The notes beneath the pieces were generated by a model. It was not told the DNA's origin, ran no database searches, and was given only the letters and a program-made list of their open reading frames with translations. This document shows, piece by piece, positions 8,959-17,443 of a DNA stretch of 64,000 nucleotides. A program made the translations under genes and the position numbers. The stretch is from Polymorphum gilvum SL003B-26A1. Lineage in GTDB: Bacteria > Pseudomonadota > Alphaproteobacteria > Rhizobiales > Stappiaceae. The stretch spans positions 3,301,001 to 3,365,000 of the forward strand of contig NC_015259.1 in NCBI RefSeq assembly GCF_000192745.1, read 5' to 3'. Each line of letters starts with the position of its first letter. Within the stretch, counting starts at the first letter, position 1.

Positions 8959-9678
8959 ATGGCCGCGCCGACTGATACGACCATGCATTTTTCAGCACTC
9001 CCCATCTCCCGCCGCGCGCTTCTGGGCGGCGCGGGAGCGACGCTGGCTCTCACGCTGGCGGGCTGCAACACGGTCGGCCTGCACGACCAGCCGCCACTGC
9101 CGGACGAGCGCTTCGACTATGACCTTGCCTATGCGGCGCGCAAGGACGGCGACTTCGACATCCCGGCCATCAACTACAAGGCGTTCGACCGTCGTTACTG
9201 GCGTCAGGTGGTCGACTACGAGAACCGGGAAATACCGGGCACCATCGTCGTCGACCCGCAGAACAAGTTCCTCTACTGGATCCTGTCCCGCCGCAAGGCC
9301 CTGCGCTACGGCATCGGCGTCGGCAAGGCGGGCTTCGCCTGGTCGGGCGACGCGGTCATCCGCATGAAGCAGGAGTGGCCGGTCTGGCGGCCTCCCAAAG
9401 AGATGATCGCGCGCCGGCCGGAGCTGGCCAGATACGGCGACGACGGCATGGAAGGCGGGCCGAAGAACCCGCTCGGCGCCCGGGCGCTCTATCTGTGGCA
9501 GGGCAACGTCGACACGCTCTACCGGATCCACGGCACCAACGAGCCGTCGAGCATCGGCAAGAACGTCTCCAGCGGCTGCATCCGCATGTGGCACCAGGAC
9601 GTGATCGATCTCTACGCACGCGTTCCGATGAACACCAAGGTGATCGTGCTCGGCGGCGACGGAACCACGCCGGCCTGA
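8959..9678 (+). CDS. L,D-transpeptidase (YkuD) lipoprotein
   Basis: 239 residues. A twin-arginine-like leader with SRRALLGGAGATLALTLAGC combines a Tat-type motif with a lipobox (LAGC), so the mature protein is probably a lipid-anchored envelope protein. The YkuD catalytic region is present: IHGTNEPSSIGKNVSSGCIRM, with the conserved His and the nucleophilic Cys. It forms or edits 3-3 peptidoglycan cross-links or attaches proteins to peptidoglycan, common and numerous in Hyphomicrobiales. ATG 8959 is used; ATG 8983 is an alternative that keeps the whole signal. A strong hairpin follows at 9721-9741. Confidence 0.9.
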   Translation: MAAPTDTTMHFSALPISRRALLGGAGATLALTLAGCNTVGLHDQPPLPDERFDYDLAYAARKDGDFDIPAINYKAFDRRYWRQVVDYENREIPGTIVVDPQNKFLYWILSRRKALRYGIGVGKAGFAWSGDAVIRMKQEWPVWRPPKEMIARRPELARYGDDGMEGGPKNPLGARALYLWQGNVDTLYRIHGTNEPSSIGKNVSSGCIRMWHQDVIDLYARVPMNTKVIVLGGDGTTPA

Positions 9679-9720
9679 CGGCGACGGGCCGAAGCCGGAA
9701 CCGGAATCGGACCATGAAGG

Positions 9721-9741
9721 CGCCCGGCCCACCGCCGGGCG
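9721..9741. terminator. Hairpin between convergent genes, likely bidirectional terminator
   Basis: Perfect 8-bp arms CGCCCGGC / GCCGGGCG with a 5-base loop, placed between the convergent L,D-transpeptidase and hemolysin III genes. Only a weak T-rich stretch follows (TGTTGCGTT). Confidence 0.6.
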
Positions 9742-9763
9742 TGTTGCGTTGGACCCTGGGTCC

Positions 9764-10414
9764 TCACGCGCCGCCGAGCGGCGGAAGCGCGACGTCCGTC
9801 ACGATCGCGCCGAAATGGCAGATGGCGGCCGCCAGCACGAAACCATGCCAGATCGCGTTCTGGAACGGCAGCGACTTCCAGGCATAGAACATGGTGCCGA
9901 CGGAATAGAGCAGGCCGCCGGCGATCAGCAGCCAGAAGCCGAGGTTGGACGCATTGGTGATCAGCGGCTTGTAGGCGAACACGATCACCCAACCGAGCGC
10001 GAGACAGAGGGGCACGGTCAGCTTGTCGAAGCGCTTGAGCCGGATCAGCTTCAGCGTCGCCCCGATCAGGGCTCCGATCCAGACCACCGTCAGGACGACG
10101 CCGCCCGGCCAGCCGCCGATCACCATCGTCGCGAACGGGGTGTAGGTGCCGGCGATCATGAGAAAGATCGCGGCATGGTCCAGCCGGCGGAAGATGCTGT
10201 CATGGTTGTTCTTGGCCAGCACGTTGTAGAGCGCCGAGCAGACCAGCATCAGCATCAGGCAGGCGGCATAGATCATCACGCTCGCCACGCGGCCGGCCTC
10301 CGGGTTCGGAAACAGCAGGATCATCAGGGCAATCGTCGCCGCAAGGCCAAGGCCTATGCCGATCACATGCACGGCGCCGTCTGCGATCCGCTCGGCTGAT
10401 GTCTGGTCTCTCAT
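9764..10414 (-). CDS. Hemolysin III family (PAQR-like, YqfA) membrane protein
   Basis: 216 residues with about seven transmembrane helices. The start ATG 10414 is preceded by GAGGGA. Family hallmarks are the N-terminal HVIGIGLGL segment, SALYNVLAKNNHDSIFRRLDHAAIFLMIAGTYTP and the C-terminal WHGFVLAAAICHF, which contain the conserved Ser, His and Asp residues of the PAQR/hydrolase-like core. Bacterial members are inner-membrane proteins of uncertain role, possibly metal-dependent lipid hydrolases. The original hemolytic activity is not a reliable description. Monocistronic, convergent with the L,D-transpeptidase. Confidence 0.88.
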   Translation of the reverse strand: MRDQTSAERIADGAVHVIGIGLGLAATIALMILLFPNPEAGRVASVMIYAACLMLMLVCSALYNVLAKNNHDSIFRRLDHAAIFLMIAGTYTPFATMVIGGWPGGVVLTVVWIGALIGATLKLIRLKRFDKLTVPLCLALGWVIVFAYKPLITNASNLGFWLLIAGGLLYSVGTMFYAWKSLPFQNAIWHGFVLAAAICHFGAIVTDVALPPLGGA

Positions 10415-10581
10415 CGTCCCTCGAAGACTGAAAGGGGTGTAACGGAGACTCTGCCAGCTTGAAACGGACAGGACAACCTGTGCCGTCGCGTCACAGGGCA
10501 ATGCCGGGATGGATCGCGCCGCCGGGTCACCGGTGGCGACCCGGCGCGCTCGCCGGCCTATGTGCTATGCAGGGTGGCGTC

Positions 10582-10629
10582 GATCATGCTTTTCTGCGGG
10601 CTACGAGGCAGCATGATCTGGCTGCCTCG
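10582..10629 (+). promoter_or_regulatory. Two mutually exclusive stem-loops in the matA leader
   Basis: Stem A pairs GATCATGC (10582-10589) with GCATGATC (10611-10618). Stem B pairs CGAGGCAGC (10604-10612) with GCTGCCTCG (10621-10629). Both are perfect and share bases 10611-10612, and stem A consumes most of the loop of stem B, so only one can form. The matA start codon is 21 bases downstream. As DNA the same repeats could be regulator operators. Confidence 0.55.
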
Positions 10630-10650
10630 CATACTGTTCGGATCGGCGCC

Positions 10651-12021
10651 ATGACCACCAGAAACACCAGCTTCTTCCGCGAACTCCTGACCTCGATCGC
10701 CGAGCAAGGACGGCAGTTCCTAGACCCGCGCCGCAACCGCGAAAGCGGCGAGACGCCCGTGGTCGACCTGTGCGAGGCGCTCCTGTCCGGCCGCGGCGAG
10801 GCGTCGGGCGTGGCGCTCGCCGGCGACGTGCTGGCGGGCTACCGAATGCTCGCCCGTGCCGGACGGGCAGCCTTCTTCACGGCGCTCCTGACCCGCTTCG
10901 GGGCGGACATCGCCGAAGTCTCCGAGGTCGCCGATGCTTTGCGCATCGATCCGGGCAACCTGACCTTGCTGCGCCGCCTACACGACGTCTCGGAACCGCG
11001 CCGGCAGGAATTGATCCGACGCCTGAACCTGGCTCCCGGCGGCACCAGGGCCCTGGTCGACATGCGTGCCGACCTGCTGGATCATCTCGCAGAGCACCCG
11101 GACCTGCGCGAGGTCGACCGGGATTTCGAGCACCTGTTCTCGTCCTGGTTCAACCGGGGCTTCCTGGTCATGCAGCGCATCGACTGGTCGACGCCCGCCG
11201 CCATCCTGGAGAAGATCATCCGCTACGAGGCGGTGCACGAGATCCGCGACTGGGACGACCTGCGGCGGCGGATCGACGTCCAGGACCGGCGGCTCTATGC
11301 CTTCTTCCACCCGGCACTGGTCGACGATCCGCTGATCTTCGTCCAGGTGGCGCTGACCCGCGACATGCCGGCCGCGATCGCGCCGATTCTGGCGGAACAG
11401 CGCGACCAGTTGCGGGTCGACGAGGCCGCGACGGCGGTCTTCTACTCGATCACGAACTGCCAGAAGGGATTGCGGGGGATTTCCTTCGGCAACTTCCTGA
11501 TCAAGCAGGTGGTCGAGGAACTGCGCCGCGCGCTGCCGGGCCTGAAGACATTCGTGACCCTGTCGCCGGTTCCCGGCTTCGCACGCTGGCTCGAAGGCCA
11601 GCTTGCCTCGGACGACAGCCCCGCGGCCGGGATGCTGTCGCAGGAAGCGCGGGCGCTGCTGGCCGCCCCATCGTGGCCGGAGCACGCGGACGCTTCATTG
11701 CGCGAGCCCCTGACCGCGCTCGGCGCCCATTACCTGCTGCGCGAGAAGGACGGTCGCGGACGGCCGATCGATCCGGTGGCGCGCTTCCACATCGGCAACG
11801 GCGCCCGGCTGGAACGCGTCAACTGGCGCGGCGATCTGTCCCCGAACGGGCTTGCCCAGGCGCATGGCCTGATGGTCAACTATCTTTATGATCTGAAGTA
11901 CATCGAGAAGAATCACGAGGCCTTCGCGGCCACGGGTGCGGTTGCGGCAAGCTCCCAGGTGACGAAGCTGGCGCGCGCCATACCCGAGACGAGACAACCG
12001 GTGCCGATGGACACGAAATGA
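10651..12021 (+). CDS. matA: Malonyl-CoA decarboxylase (MatA)
   Basis: 456 residues, close to the rhizobial MatA length. It converts malonyl-CoA to acetyl-CoA and CO2 in the cytoplasm. The N-terminal helical domain (to about residue 170) is followed by the catalytic GNAT-like fold with family blocks FFHPALVDDPLIFVQVAL, FYSITNCQKGLRGISFGNFLIKQV and TLSPVPGFARW, and a C-terminal DPVARFHIGNGARLERVNW containing the conserved His. ATG 10651 is chosen because the family N-terminus begins here, although the frame is open upstream. Its stop overlaps the matB start (ATGA), so malonate activation and decarboxylation are coupled. A structured leader lies directly upstream. Confidence 0.93.
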   Translation: MTTRNTSFFRELLTSIAEQGRQFLDPRRNRESGETPVVDLCEALLSGRGEASGVALAGDVLAGYRMLARAGRAAFFTALLTRFGADIAEVSEVADALRIDPGNLTLLRRLHDVSEPRRQELIRRLNLAPGGTRALVDMRADLLDHLAEHPDLREVDRDFEHLFSSWFNRGFLVMQRIDWSTPAAILEKIIRYEAVHEIRDWDDLRRRIDVQDRRLYAFFHPALVDDPLIFVQVALTRDMPAAIAPILAEQRDQLRVDEAATAVFYSITNCQKGLRGISFGNFLIKQVVEELRRALPGLKTFVTLSPVPGFARWLEGQLASDDSPAAGMLSQEARALLAAPSWPEHADASLREPLTALGAHYLLREKDGRGRPIDPVARFHIGNGARLERVNWRGDLSPNGLAQAHGLMVNYLYDLKYIEKNHEAFAATGAVAASSQVTKLARAIPETRQPVPMDTK

Positions 12022-13532
12022 CCAATCATCTCTACTCCGAGATCCGCTCGGCGATGCCGCATCGAGCCAAGACCTTCCTCGAAACGCCTGAGGGTAGGAT
12101 CCTGACCTATGGCGATGTCGAGACCTTGTCCGGACAGGTCGCCAATGCGCTCGCCGCCCTCGGCGTCGCGCCGGGCGACCGGGTCGCCGCGCAGGTGGAA
12201 AAGACGCCGGAAGCCCTGATGCTCTATCTCGGCACCGTGCGTGCCGGTGCGGTGTTCCTGCCGCTCAACACCGCCTACACGCCGGCGGAAATGGACTATT
12301 TCATCACCGATGCCGAACCCGCCGTGGTGGTCTGCGGTCCCGACCGGAGGGCGGCGCTGGAAGCCTCCGCGGCCAGGGTCGGCGCGCGGGTCGAGACGCT
12401 CGACGCCGACGGGGAGGGCTCACTGCGTCGGGCGATCGACGACGCCGATCCGCAGTTCCCGGATGTCGCGCGGGACGCCGACGATCTGGCGGCTATCCTC
12501 TACACCTCGGGCACCACCGGGCGTTCCAAGGGCGCCATGCTCTCCCACGAGAACCTGACCTCCAATGCCCGCACACTGGTGAAATACTGGCACTTCTCGG
12601 CCGATGACGTGCTGCTGCACGCGCTGCCGATCTTCCACACCCACGGCCTGTTCGTCGCCACCAACACGCTTCTGCTCGCTGCCGGCTCGATGCTGTTCCT
12701 GCCCAGGTTCGATCTCGACGCCGTGCTCGAGCTCCTGCCGCGGGCGACCTCGATGATGGGCGTGCCGACCTTCTACACCCGGCTTCTCGGGTCGGCGGAG
12801 TTCACCCGCGACCTGGTCGCGCACATGCGGCTGTTCATTTCCGGATCGGCGCCGCTCTCCGCCGAAACGCACAAGGAATTCAGTGCCCGCACCGGCCATG
12901 CCATCCTCGAACGCTACGGCATGACCGAAACCAACATGAACACGTCCAACCCCTACGAGGGCGAGCGCCGCGCCGGCACGGTCGGTTTCCCGCTGCCGGG
13001 CGTCGGCGTCCGGATCGCAGATCCGCACACCGGGCGCGAACTGCCGGCCGGCGAGGTCGGCATCATCGAGGTCAAGGGGCCGAACGTGTTCCAGGGTTAC
13101 TGGCGCATGCCGAAGAAGACGGAGGAGGAGTTCCGCACCGACGGCTATTTCGTCACCGGCGACATGGGTCTCGTCGACGAGCGGGGCTACGTCTCGATCG
13201 TCGGCCGGTCGAAGGACCTGATCATCTCCGGCGGCTTCAACATCTATCCGGCGGAGGTCGAGGCGCTGATCGACGAGATTCCTGGCGTGGCGGAAAGCGC
13301 GGTCATCGGCGTGCCGCATCCCGACTTCGGCGAGGGCGTGGTGGCGGTGGTGGCGCCGCGGCCGGGAGCGAGGCTCGACGAAGGCGCCGTGATCGGCGCA
13401 CTTCAGGACCGGCTCGCCCGTTTCAAGCAGCCCAAGAGGGTCGTCGTCGTCGACAGCCTGCCGCGCAACACCATGGGCAAGATCCAGAAGAACGCCTTGC
13501 GCGAAACCTATGCCGATGTCCTGTCGGCTTGA
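12018..13532 (+). CDS. matB: Malonyl-CoA synthetase (MatB), acyl-adenylate-forming enzyme
   Basis: 504 residues, the typical MatB size. It activates malonate (and some methylmalonate) with ATP and CoA. Adenylate-forming motifs are in order: the P-loop-like YTSGTTGRSKGAMLSHENL, LPIFHTHGLFVATN, the A5 motif RYGMTETNMNTSNPYEGERR, the hinge YVSIVGRSKDLIISGGFNIYP and the C-terminal catalytic lysine region RNTMGKIQKNALR. It starts in the stop of matA and forms the known matAB pair. No malonate transporter or matR regulator is adjacent, so the malonate source or regulator must be elsewhere. A weak hairpin (13563-13581) follows. Confidence 0.93.
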   Translation: MTNHLYSEIRSAMPHRAKTFLETPEGRILTYGDVETLSGQVANALAALGVAPGDRVAAQVEKTPEALMLYLGTVRAGAVFLPLNTAYTPAEMDYFITDAEPAVVVCGPDRRAALEASAARVGARVETLDADGEGSLRRAIDDADPQFPDVARDADDLAAILYTSGTTGRSKGAMLSHENLTSNARTLVKYWHFSADDVLLHALPIFHTHGLFVATNTLLLAAGSMLFLPRFDLDAVLELLPRATSMMGVPTFYTRLLGSAEFTRDLVAHMRLFISGSAPLSAETHKEFSARTGHAILERYGMTETNMNTSNPYEGERRAGTVGFPLPGVGVRIADPHTGRELPAGEVGIIEVKGPNVFQGYWRMPKKTEEEFRTDGYFVTGDMGLVDERGYVSIVGRSKDLIISGGFNIYPAEVEALIDEIPGVAESAVIGVPHPDFGEGVVAVVAPRPGARLDEGAVIGALQDRLARFKQPKRVVVVDSLPRNTMGKIQKNALRETYADVLSA

Positions 13533-13706
13533 ACCAGATTTCCTGTGGCGAACCGGCCTTTTACCCGCCGCCCCGCCGGGTCGGCCTTGTGACCTTGGCA
13601 GCGAATCGCGGATTCTCCCGCGTCGTACGAGCGACGAGACGGACGAGGGTGTAGCGCGGACGCCTGGCCGGACGGACCAAGCCACGCGGACGCAGCGGAA
13701 CTGGGA

Positions 13707-15179
13707 ATGACGGTCAGCATCGATATCGGCGAAATGGCGGGCGGGGCACGGGCCGGGCTCGATCTGGAGGAACTGCTGGCAACGCGCCTCCTGGTGCAGG
13801 GCAACTCCGGATCCGGCAAGTCGCATCTGCTGCGCCGCCTGCTCGAACAGTCGGCGAGCTGGGTGCAGCAGGCGATCATCGATCCGGAGGGCGATTTCGT
13901 CAGCCTAGCCGACAGGTTCGGCCATGTCGTCGTCGATGCGGTCGGCACCGAACGCGACCTGCAGATGATCGCCGCGCGCGTGCGCCAGCACCGGGTGTCG
14001 GTCGTGCTCAACCTGGAAGGGCTCGACGCCGACCGGCAGATGAAAGCCGCCGCCGCCTTCCTCGACGGACTGTTCGAGGCCGACCGCGACCTCTGGTACC
14101 CGATGCTGGTCGTCGTCGACGAGGCTCAGCTGTTCGCACCGGCAGCCGCCGGCGAGGTCAGCGAGGAGGCCCGCCGGCGCTCGCTCGGGGCCATGACCAA
14201 CCTGATGTGCCGCGGCCGCAAACGCGGCCTTGCCGGCATCATCGCCACCCAGCGTCTGGCGAAACTGGCCAAGAACGTCGCGGCGGAAGCCTCCAACTTC
14301 CTGATGGGGCGGACGTTTCTCGACATCGACATGGCGCGTGCGGCCGATCTGCTCGGCATGGAGCGGCGCCAGGCGGAAACGTTCCGCAACCTCGACCGCG
14401 GCCATTTCGTAGCCCTCGGCCCGGCGCTGTCGCGCCGTCCGGTACCGATCCGCATCGGGCCCGTCGAAACGGTCGGGCGCGGCGGCGGACCCAAGCTGAC
14501 GCCGCTGCCCGAACAGCCGGCCGAAGACGCCAAGGACCTGATCTTCACGCCGTCCCCCGACGAGGCGGTGCGCATCCGCCCGCGCGCGCCCGAGCCTGTC
14601 TCGACCGCCGAGGTGCTCAGCAGGCTTTCGTCTGCCGGCACCGGCCGCACCGTCGCACCGGCGGAGCCCGAGCCGGAGATAGATTTGGCCGGGCGTGACG
14701 CCGCCATCGACGAAATCCTGGCCGAGATCCTGGCGGAACCGGAGGCCGCGTTCCAGCCGACCGCCGCGCTCTACCAGGACTTCCAGGTCCGCTGCCGCAT
14801 CGCCAAGCTGCCCGGCGGCGTTCCGGATCTGGCAAGCTTCCGCGAAAAACTGTCGGTCGCCCGCGCCGGGGTCGACAGCGGCGAGATCGACACCACCGAC
14901 TGGGAGCGGGCGGCGCTGATCGCCGGCGAACTGCCCGAGGACATGCGCGGCGTCTACCTGCTGCTGGCCAAGGCGGCGCTCGCCAAGGCGCCCTGCCCGC
15001 CGAACGCCGAGATCGCCAAGGCCTACGGCACGCGCTCGCCGGGACGCGCCCGCTGGCTGCTGGCGCATATGGAGGAACGGGGCTTCCTGGTCTGCGCCAC
15101 GGACCTGCGTGGCAACCGCATCGTCACCCTGACCGACCTCGGCTGGCAGACCGCGCCCGGAGACGCCGAGGCCGCCTGA
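13707..15179 (+). CDS. HerA/DUF87-like P-loop ATPase
   Basis: 490 residues. The Walker A motif is GNSGSGKS (G32-S39), the Walker B region is YPMLVVVDEAQLF, and the sensor/arginine-finger-like region has MCRGRKRGLAGIIATQR. This resembles the FtsK/HerA superfamily (DUF87, DUF853) rather than AAA+ proteins. The C-terminal third is a Pro/Glu-rich linker followed by a small helical, possibly DNA-binding domain (residues ~390-485). Homologues are widespread single genes in Hyphomicrobiales; no function is established, though HerA enzymes translocate along DNA. The usual HerA partner nuclease NurA is not nearby. The ribosome binding site is weak. Family call firm, role unknown. Confidence 0.75.
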   Translation: MTVSIDIGEMAGGARAGLDLEELLATRLLVQGNSGSGKSHLLRRLLEQSASWVQQAIIDPEGDFVSLADRFGHVVVDAVGTERDLQMIAARVRQHRVSVVLNLEGLDADRQMKAAAAFLDGLFEADRDLWYPMLVVVDEAQLFAPAAAGEVSEEARRRSLGAMTNLMCRGRKRGLAGIIATQRLAKLAKNVAAEASNFLMGRTFLDIDMARAADLLGMERRQAETFRNLDRGHFVALGPALSRRPVPIRIGPVETVGRGGGPKLTPLPEQPAEDAKDLIFTPSPDEAVRIRPRAPEPVSTAEVLSRLSSAGTGRTVAPAEPEPEIDLAGRDAAIDEILAEILAEPEAAFQPTAALYQDFQVRCRIAKLPGGVPDLASFREKLSVARAGVDSGEIDTTDWERAALIAGELPEDMRGVYLLLAKAALAKAPCPPNAEIAKAYGTRSPGRARWLLAHMEERGFLVCATDLRGNRIVTLTDLGWQTAPGDAEAA

Positions 15180-15261
15180 GGGCTGCGTCGGGTTCCGGCC
15201 AACGTGTCCTGCTTCCGTCCCGAATCTCTCCGGCCCGTGTCCGGAAACCATCCGACGCCGG

Positions 15262-16119
15262 TCAAGCCTGTGCGATGCCGGCAAGGATGTCCGCAAGACC
15301 CTTCGGGTCGGCGTCGAAGGGCGAGTGGCTGGTCGCCATGACGTGGACGCGGGTCGCATTGCCCATCGCCGCGTCCGTCAGCGCGATCATCTTCTTCTGC
15401 CCCGCCGGCGTCACCGCACGGTCCTGCGTGCAGTGGATGTAATGGCGCGGCACGGTGCCGAAGCGCTCGCGGGTCACCGACGAGGGCACGAGCGTCACCT
15501 GGGCCGGCTCGTCGCAGTGGAAGTGCGCGATCGCCTTGCCGAACATCTCCTCGCCGACGTCACCGGCGTAGGCCTCGCGCAGGCGCGCGCGGTAGTCCGG
15601 ATCCTCGGAGCGGAAGTCGACGCGCATGGCGCCGATCGCCGGGGGATCGGCGAAGAACAGCCCCGGCACCAGCGCCTCCTTCATCGAGTCGTCCCGGATC
15701 ATGGCGACCGGCGGCATGCCCGGCGGCAGCAGGAAGGCGCCGATGTAGACCGCCGCCGAGATCAGTTCCGGCACCCGTTCGACCACATGGGAGACGGTGG
15801 CACCGCCGAGCGAGTGGCCGGCGATGGCGACCTTTCCGCCGCATTTCTCCGCCGTCTCGCGCACCTTGCCGATGACGAAGTCGGTGCGCTCGTCCTGGGT
15901 GACGCCGGCGTTCGGCGACGGCTCGGCGGCAAAGGCCTGCCTGTCCAGCGGCCGGACAATGTAGGACGCCGGCAGCCTGGCGTTGACGCCCGCACCCGGC
16001 ATGTCGAACACGGTGGTGACGATGCCGCGGTCGTGCAGGTGCGGCAGGACGTGGTCCCAGGTCTCGTGGTTGTGCCAGGCGCCGTGAACGAAAACCAAAC
16101 CGGGCATGCGTGCGACCAT
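15262..16119 (-). CDS. Alpha/beta hydrolase (MeNE/hydroxynitrile-lyase-like)
   Basis: 285 residues starting at ATG 16119, which has an ideal GAGGAGG ribosome binding site. The fold is shown by FVHGAWHNHETWDHVLPHL (oxyanion HG), the nucleophile elbow GHSLGG with S103, an Asp in HCTQDRAVTP and a catalytic His in ATSHSPFDADP near the C-terminus. The sequence style resembles plant-type methylesterase/hydroxynitrile lyase and bacterial salicylate-esterase-like hydrolases. The natural substrate cannot be deduced. It has no signal peptide and is divergent from the Old Yellow Enzyme gene, with only 117 bases between starts. Confidence 0.85.
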   Translation of the reverse strand: MVARMPGLVFVHGAWHNHETWDHVLPHLHDRGIVTTVFDMPGAGVNARLPASYIVRPLDRQAFAAEPSPNAGVTQDERTDFVIGKVRETAEKCGGKVAIAGHSLGGATVSHVVERVPELISAAVYIGAFLLPPGMPPVAMIRDDSMKEALVPGLFFADPPAIGAMRVDFRSEDPDYRARLREAYAGDVGEEMFGKAIAHFHCDEPAQVTLVPSSVTRERFGTVPRHYIHCTQDRAVTPAGQKKMIALTDAAMGNATRVHVMATSHSPFDADPKGLADILAGIAQA

Positions 16120-16236
16120 GACGTCCTCCTCTGATGTCGGACGGACTGTAGCCGAGCCCGCCGGAACGGGAAAACGGAAACCACGCCGCACGCAAGGCGG
16201 CTTGATCGGCCCGGCCGCATCCTCTAGCACTTTGCC

Positions 16237-17361
16237 ATGACCATCGCCCTGTTCTCGCCGCTCAGCCTGCGCTCCGTTACGCTGAAGAACCGCATCGCGG
16301 TCTCGCCCATGTGCCAGTATTCAGCCGGCGACGGCTTCGCCACCGACTGGCACCTCGTCCATCTCGGCAAGTTCGCGCAGGGCGGCGCCGGGCTTGTCTT
16401 CACCGAGGCGACCGCCGTCTCGCCGGACGGCCGCATCACCCACGGCGATCTCGGCATCTGGTCGGACGACCGCGCCGCCGCGCTCGCCCGCATCACCGCC
16501 TTCCTGCGCGCCCAGGGCGCGGTGCCGGCGATCCAGCTCGGCCACGCCGGGCGCAAGGCGTCGATGCAGCGGCCCTGGTTCGGCAACGCCGCGCTGAGCG
16601 AGGCGGACCGGGCGCGCGGCGACGTCGCCTGGGACATCGTCGCGCCTTCCGCCTTGCCCGTCGCCGACGGCTGGCTGACGCCGCGCGCAATGACGCCGGC
16701 CGACATCGCGCGCACCGTCGAGGACTTCGCCGCCGCGGCCCGGCGCGCCGCCTGGTGCGGCTTCGACGTCGCCGAGATCCACGCCGCCCACGGCTACCTG
16801 CTGGCGAGCTTCCTGTCGCCCGTGTCCAACCGGCGCACCGACGGCTACGGCGGCGATCGCGCCGGCCGCGCGCGCGCCCTGTTCGAGACGGTGGAGGCCG
16901 TGCGCGCCGCCTGGCCCGCGGACAAGCCGCTGTTCGTGCGCATCTCCGCCGTCGACGGGGCGCCCGACGGCTGGACCCTCGACGACAGCGTCTGGCTCGC
17001 CGGCGAACTCGCCCGGCTCGGCGTCGACGTGATCGACTGCTCCTCGGGCGGCATCTCGGGTCCCGCCACCGCCGGCCGCACGCCGCCGCCCGGCTTCCAG
17101 GTACCCTATGCGGCGCGCATCCGCGCCGAGACCGGCCTCCTGACCCAGGCCGTCGGCCTGATCACCGAGCCGGCGCAGGCCGCCGCCATCGTCGCCGAGG
17201 GCAAGGCCGACATCGTCGCGCTCGGCCGCGAGATCCTGTCCGATCCTAACTGGCCGCTCCATGCAGCGGACGCCCTCGGCGCCGAGTCCGCGTTCGAGTC
17301 CTGGCCGCAGCAGTACGGCTGGTGGCTCGCCAGGCGGCGCGCGACGACCGGGCGCCACTGA
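16237..17361 (+). CDS. NADH:flavin oxidoreductase, Old Yellow Enzyme family (YqjM/NamA-like)
   Basis: 374 residues, a single TIM-barrel FMN enzyme without the extra FAD domain of 2,4-dienoyl-CoA reductase. Motifs are NRIAVSPMCQYSA with the Cys typical of the YqjM (thermophilic-like) subgroup, IQLGHAGRKAS, the substrate-binding HAAHGYLLASFLSPVSNRRTDGYGG, and the phosphate-binding VALGREILSDPNWP. It reduces activated C=C bonds of enals, enones or nitro compounds using NAD(P)H. Physiological role is likely detoxification of electrophiles. It is monocistronic. Confidence 0.9.
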   Translation: MTIALFSPLSLRSVTLKNRIAVSPMCQYSAGDGFATDWHLVHLGKFAQGGAGLVFTEATAVSPDGRITHGDLGIWSDDRAAALARITAFLRAQGAVPAIQLGHAGRKASMQRPWFGNAALSEADRARGDVAWDIVAPSALPVADGWLTPRAMTPADIARTVEDFAAAARRAAWCGFDVAEIHAAHGYLLASFLSPVSNRRTDGYGGDRAGRARALFETVEAVRAAWPADKPLFVRISAVDGAPDGWTLDDSVWLAGELARLGVDVIDCSSGGISGPATAGRTPPPGFQVPYAARIRAETGLLTQAVGLITEPAQAAAIVAEGKADIVALGREILSDPNWPLHAADALGAESAFESWPQQYGWWLARRRATTGRH

Positions 17362-17374
17362 GAGAGCGAGGGCC

Positions 17375-17429
17375 AGAGCGCTTTCCAATCAAGCGGACCC
17401 GCTTGCTCGACAAGACTATGCTCTAGCGC
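17375..17429. repeat. REP-like intergenic palindromic element
   Basis: An imperfect palindrome between two convergent genes with outer arms AGAGC (17375-17379) / GCTCT (17420-17424) and inner arms CAAGCG (17390-17395) / CGCTTG (17400-17405). It carries the CTCTAG...GAGCG-type signature of short intergenic repeats that are abundant in Hyphomicrobiales genomes. It could act as a bidirectional terminator. Copy number cannot be judged from this window. Confidence 0.45.
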
Positions 17430-17443
17430 CGTCCCGCCGCCGA

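Noticed and set aside
10459-10650. Upstream extension of the matA frame
   Set aside because: MatA homologues start near ATG 10651; the extension has no similarity and covers the structured leader.
15223-15234. 12-base match to the tRNA-Thr 3' arm, possible attachment site
   Set aside because: It covers only AATCTCTCCGGC, lies 30 kb away between convergent core genes and is likely by chance in this composition.
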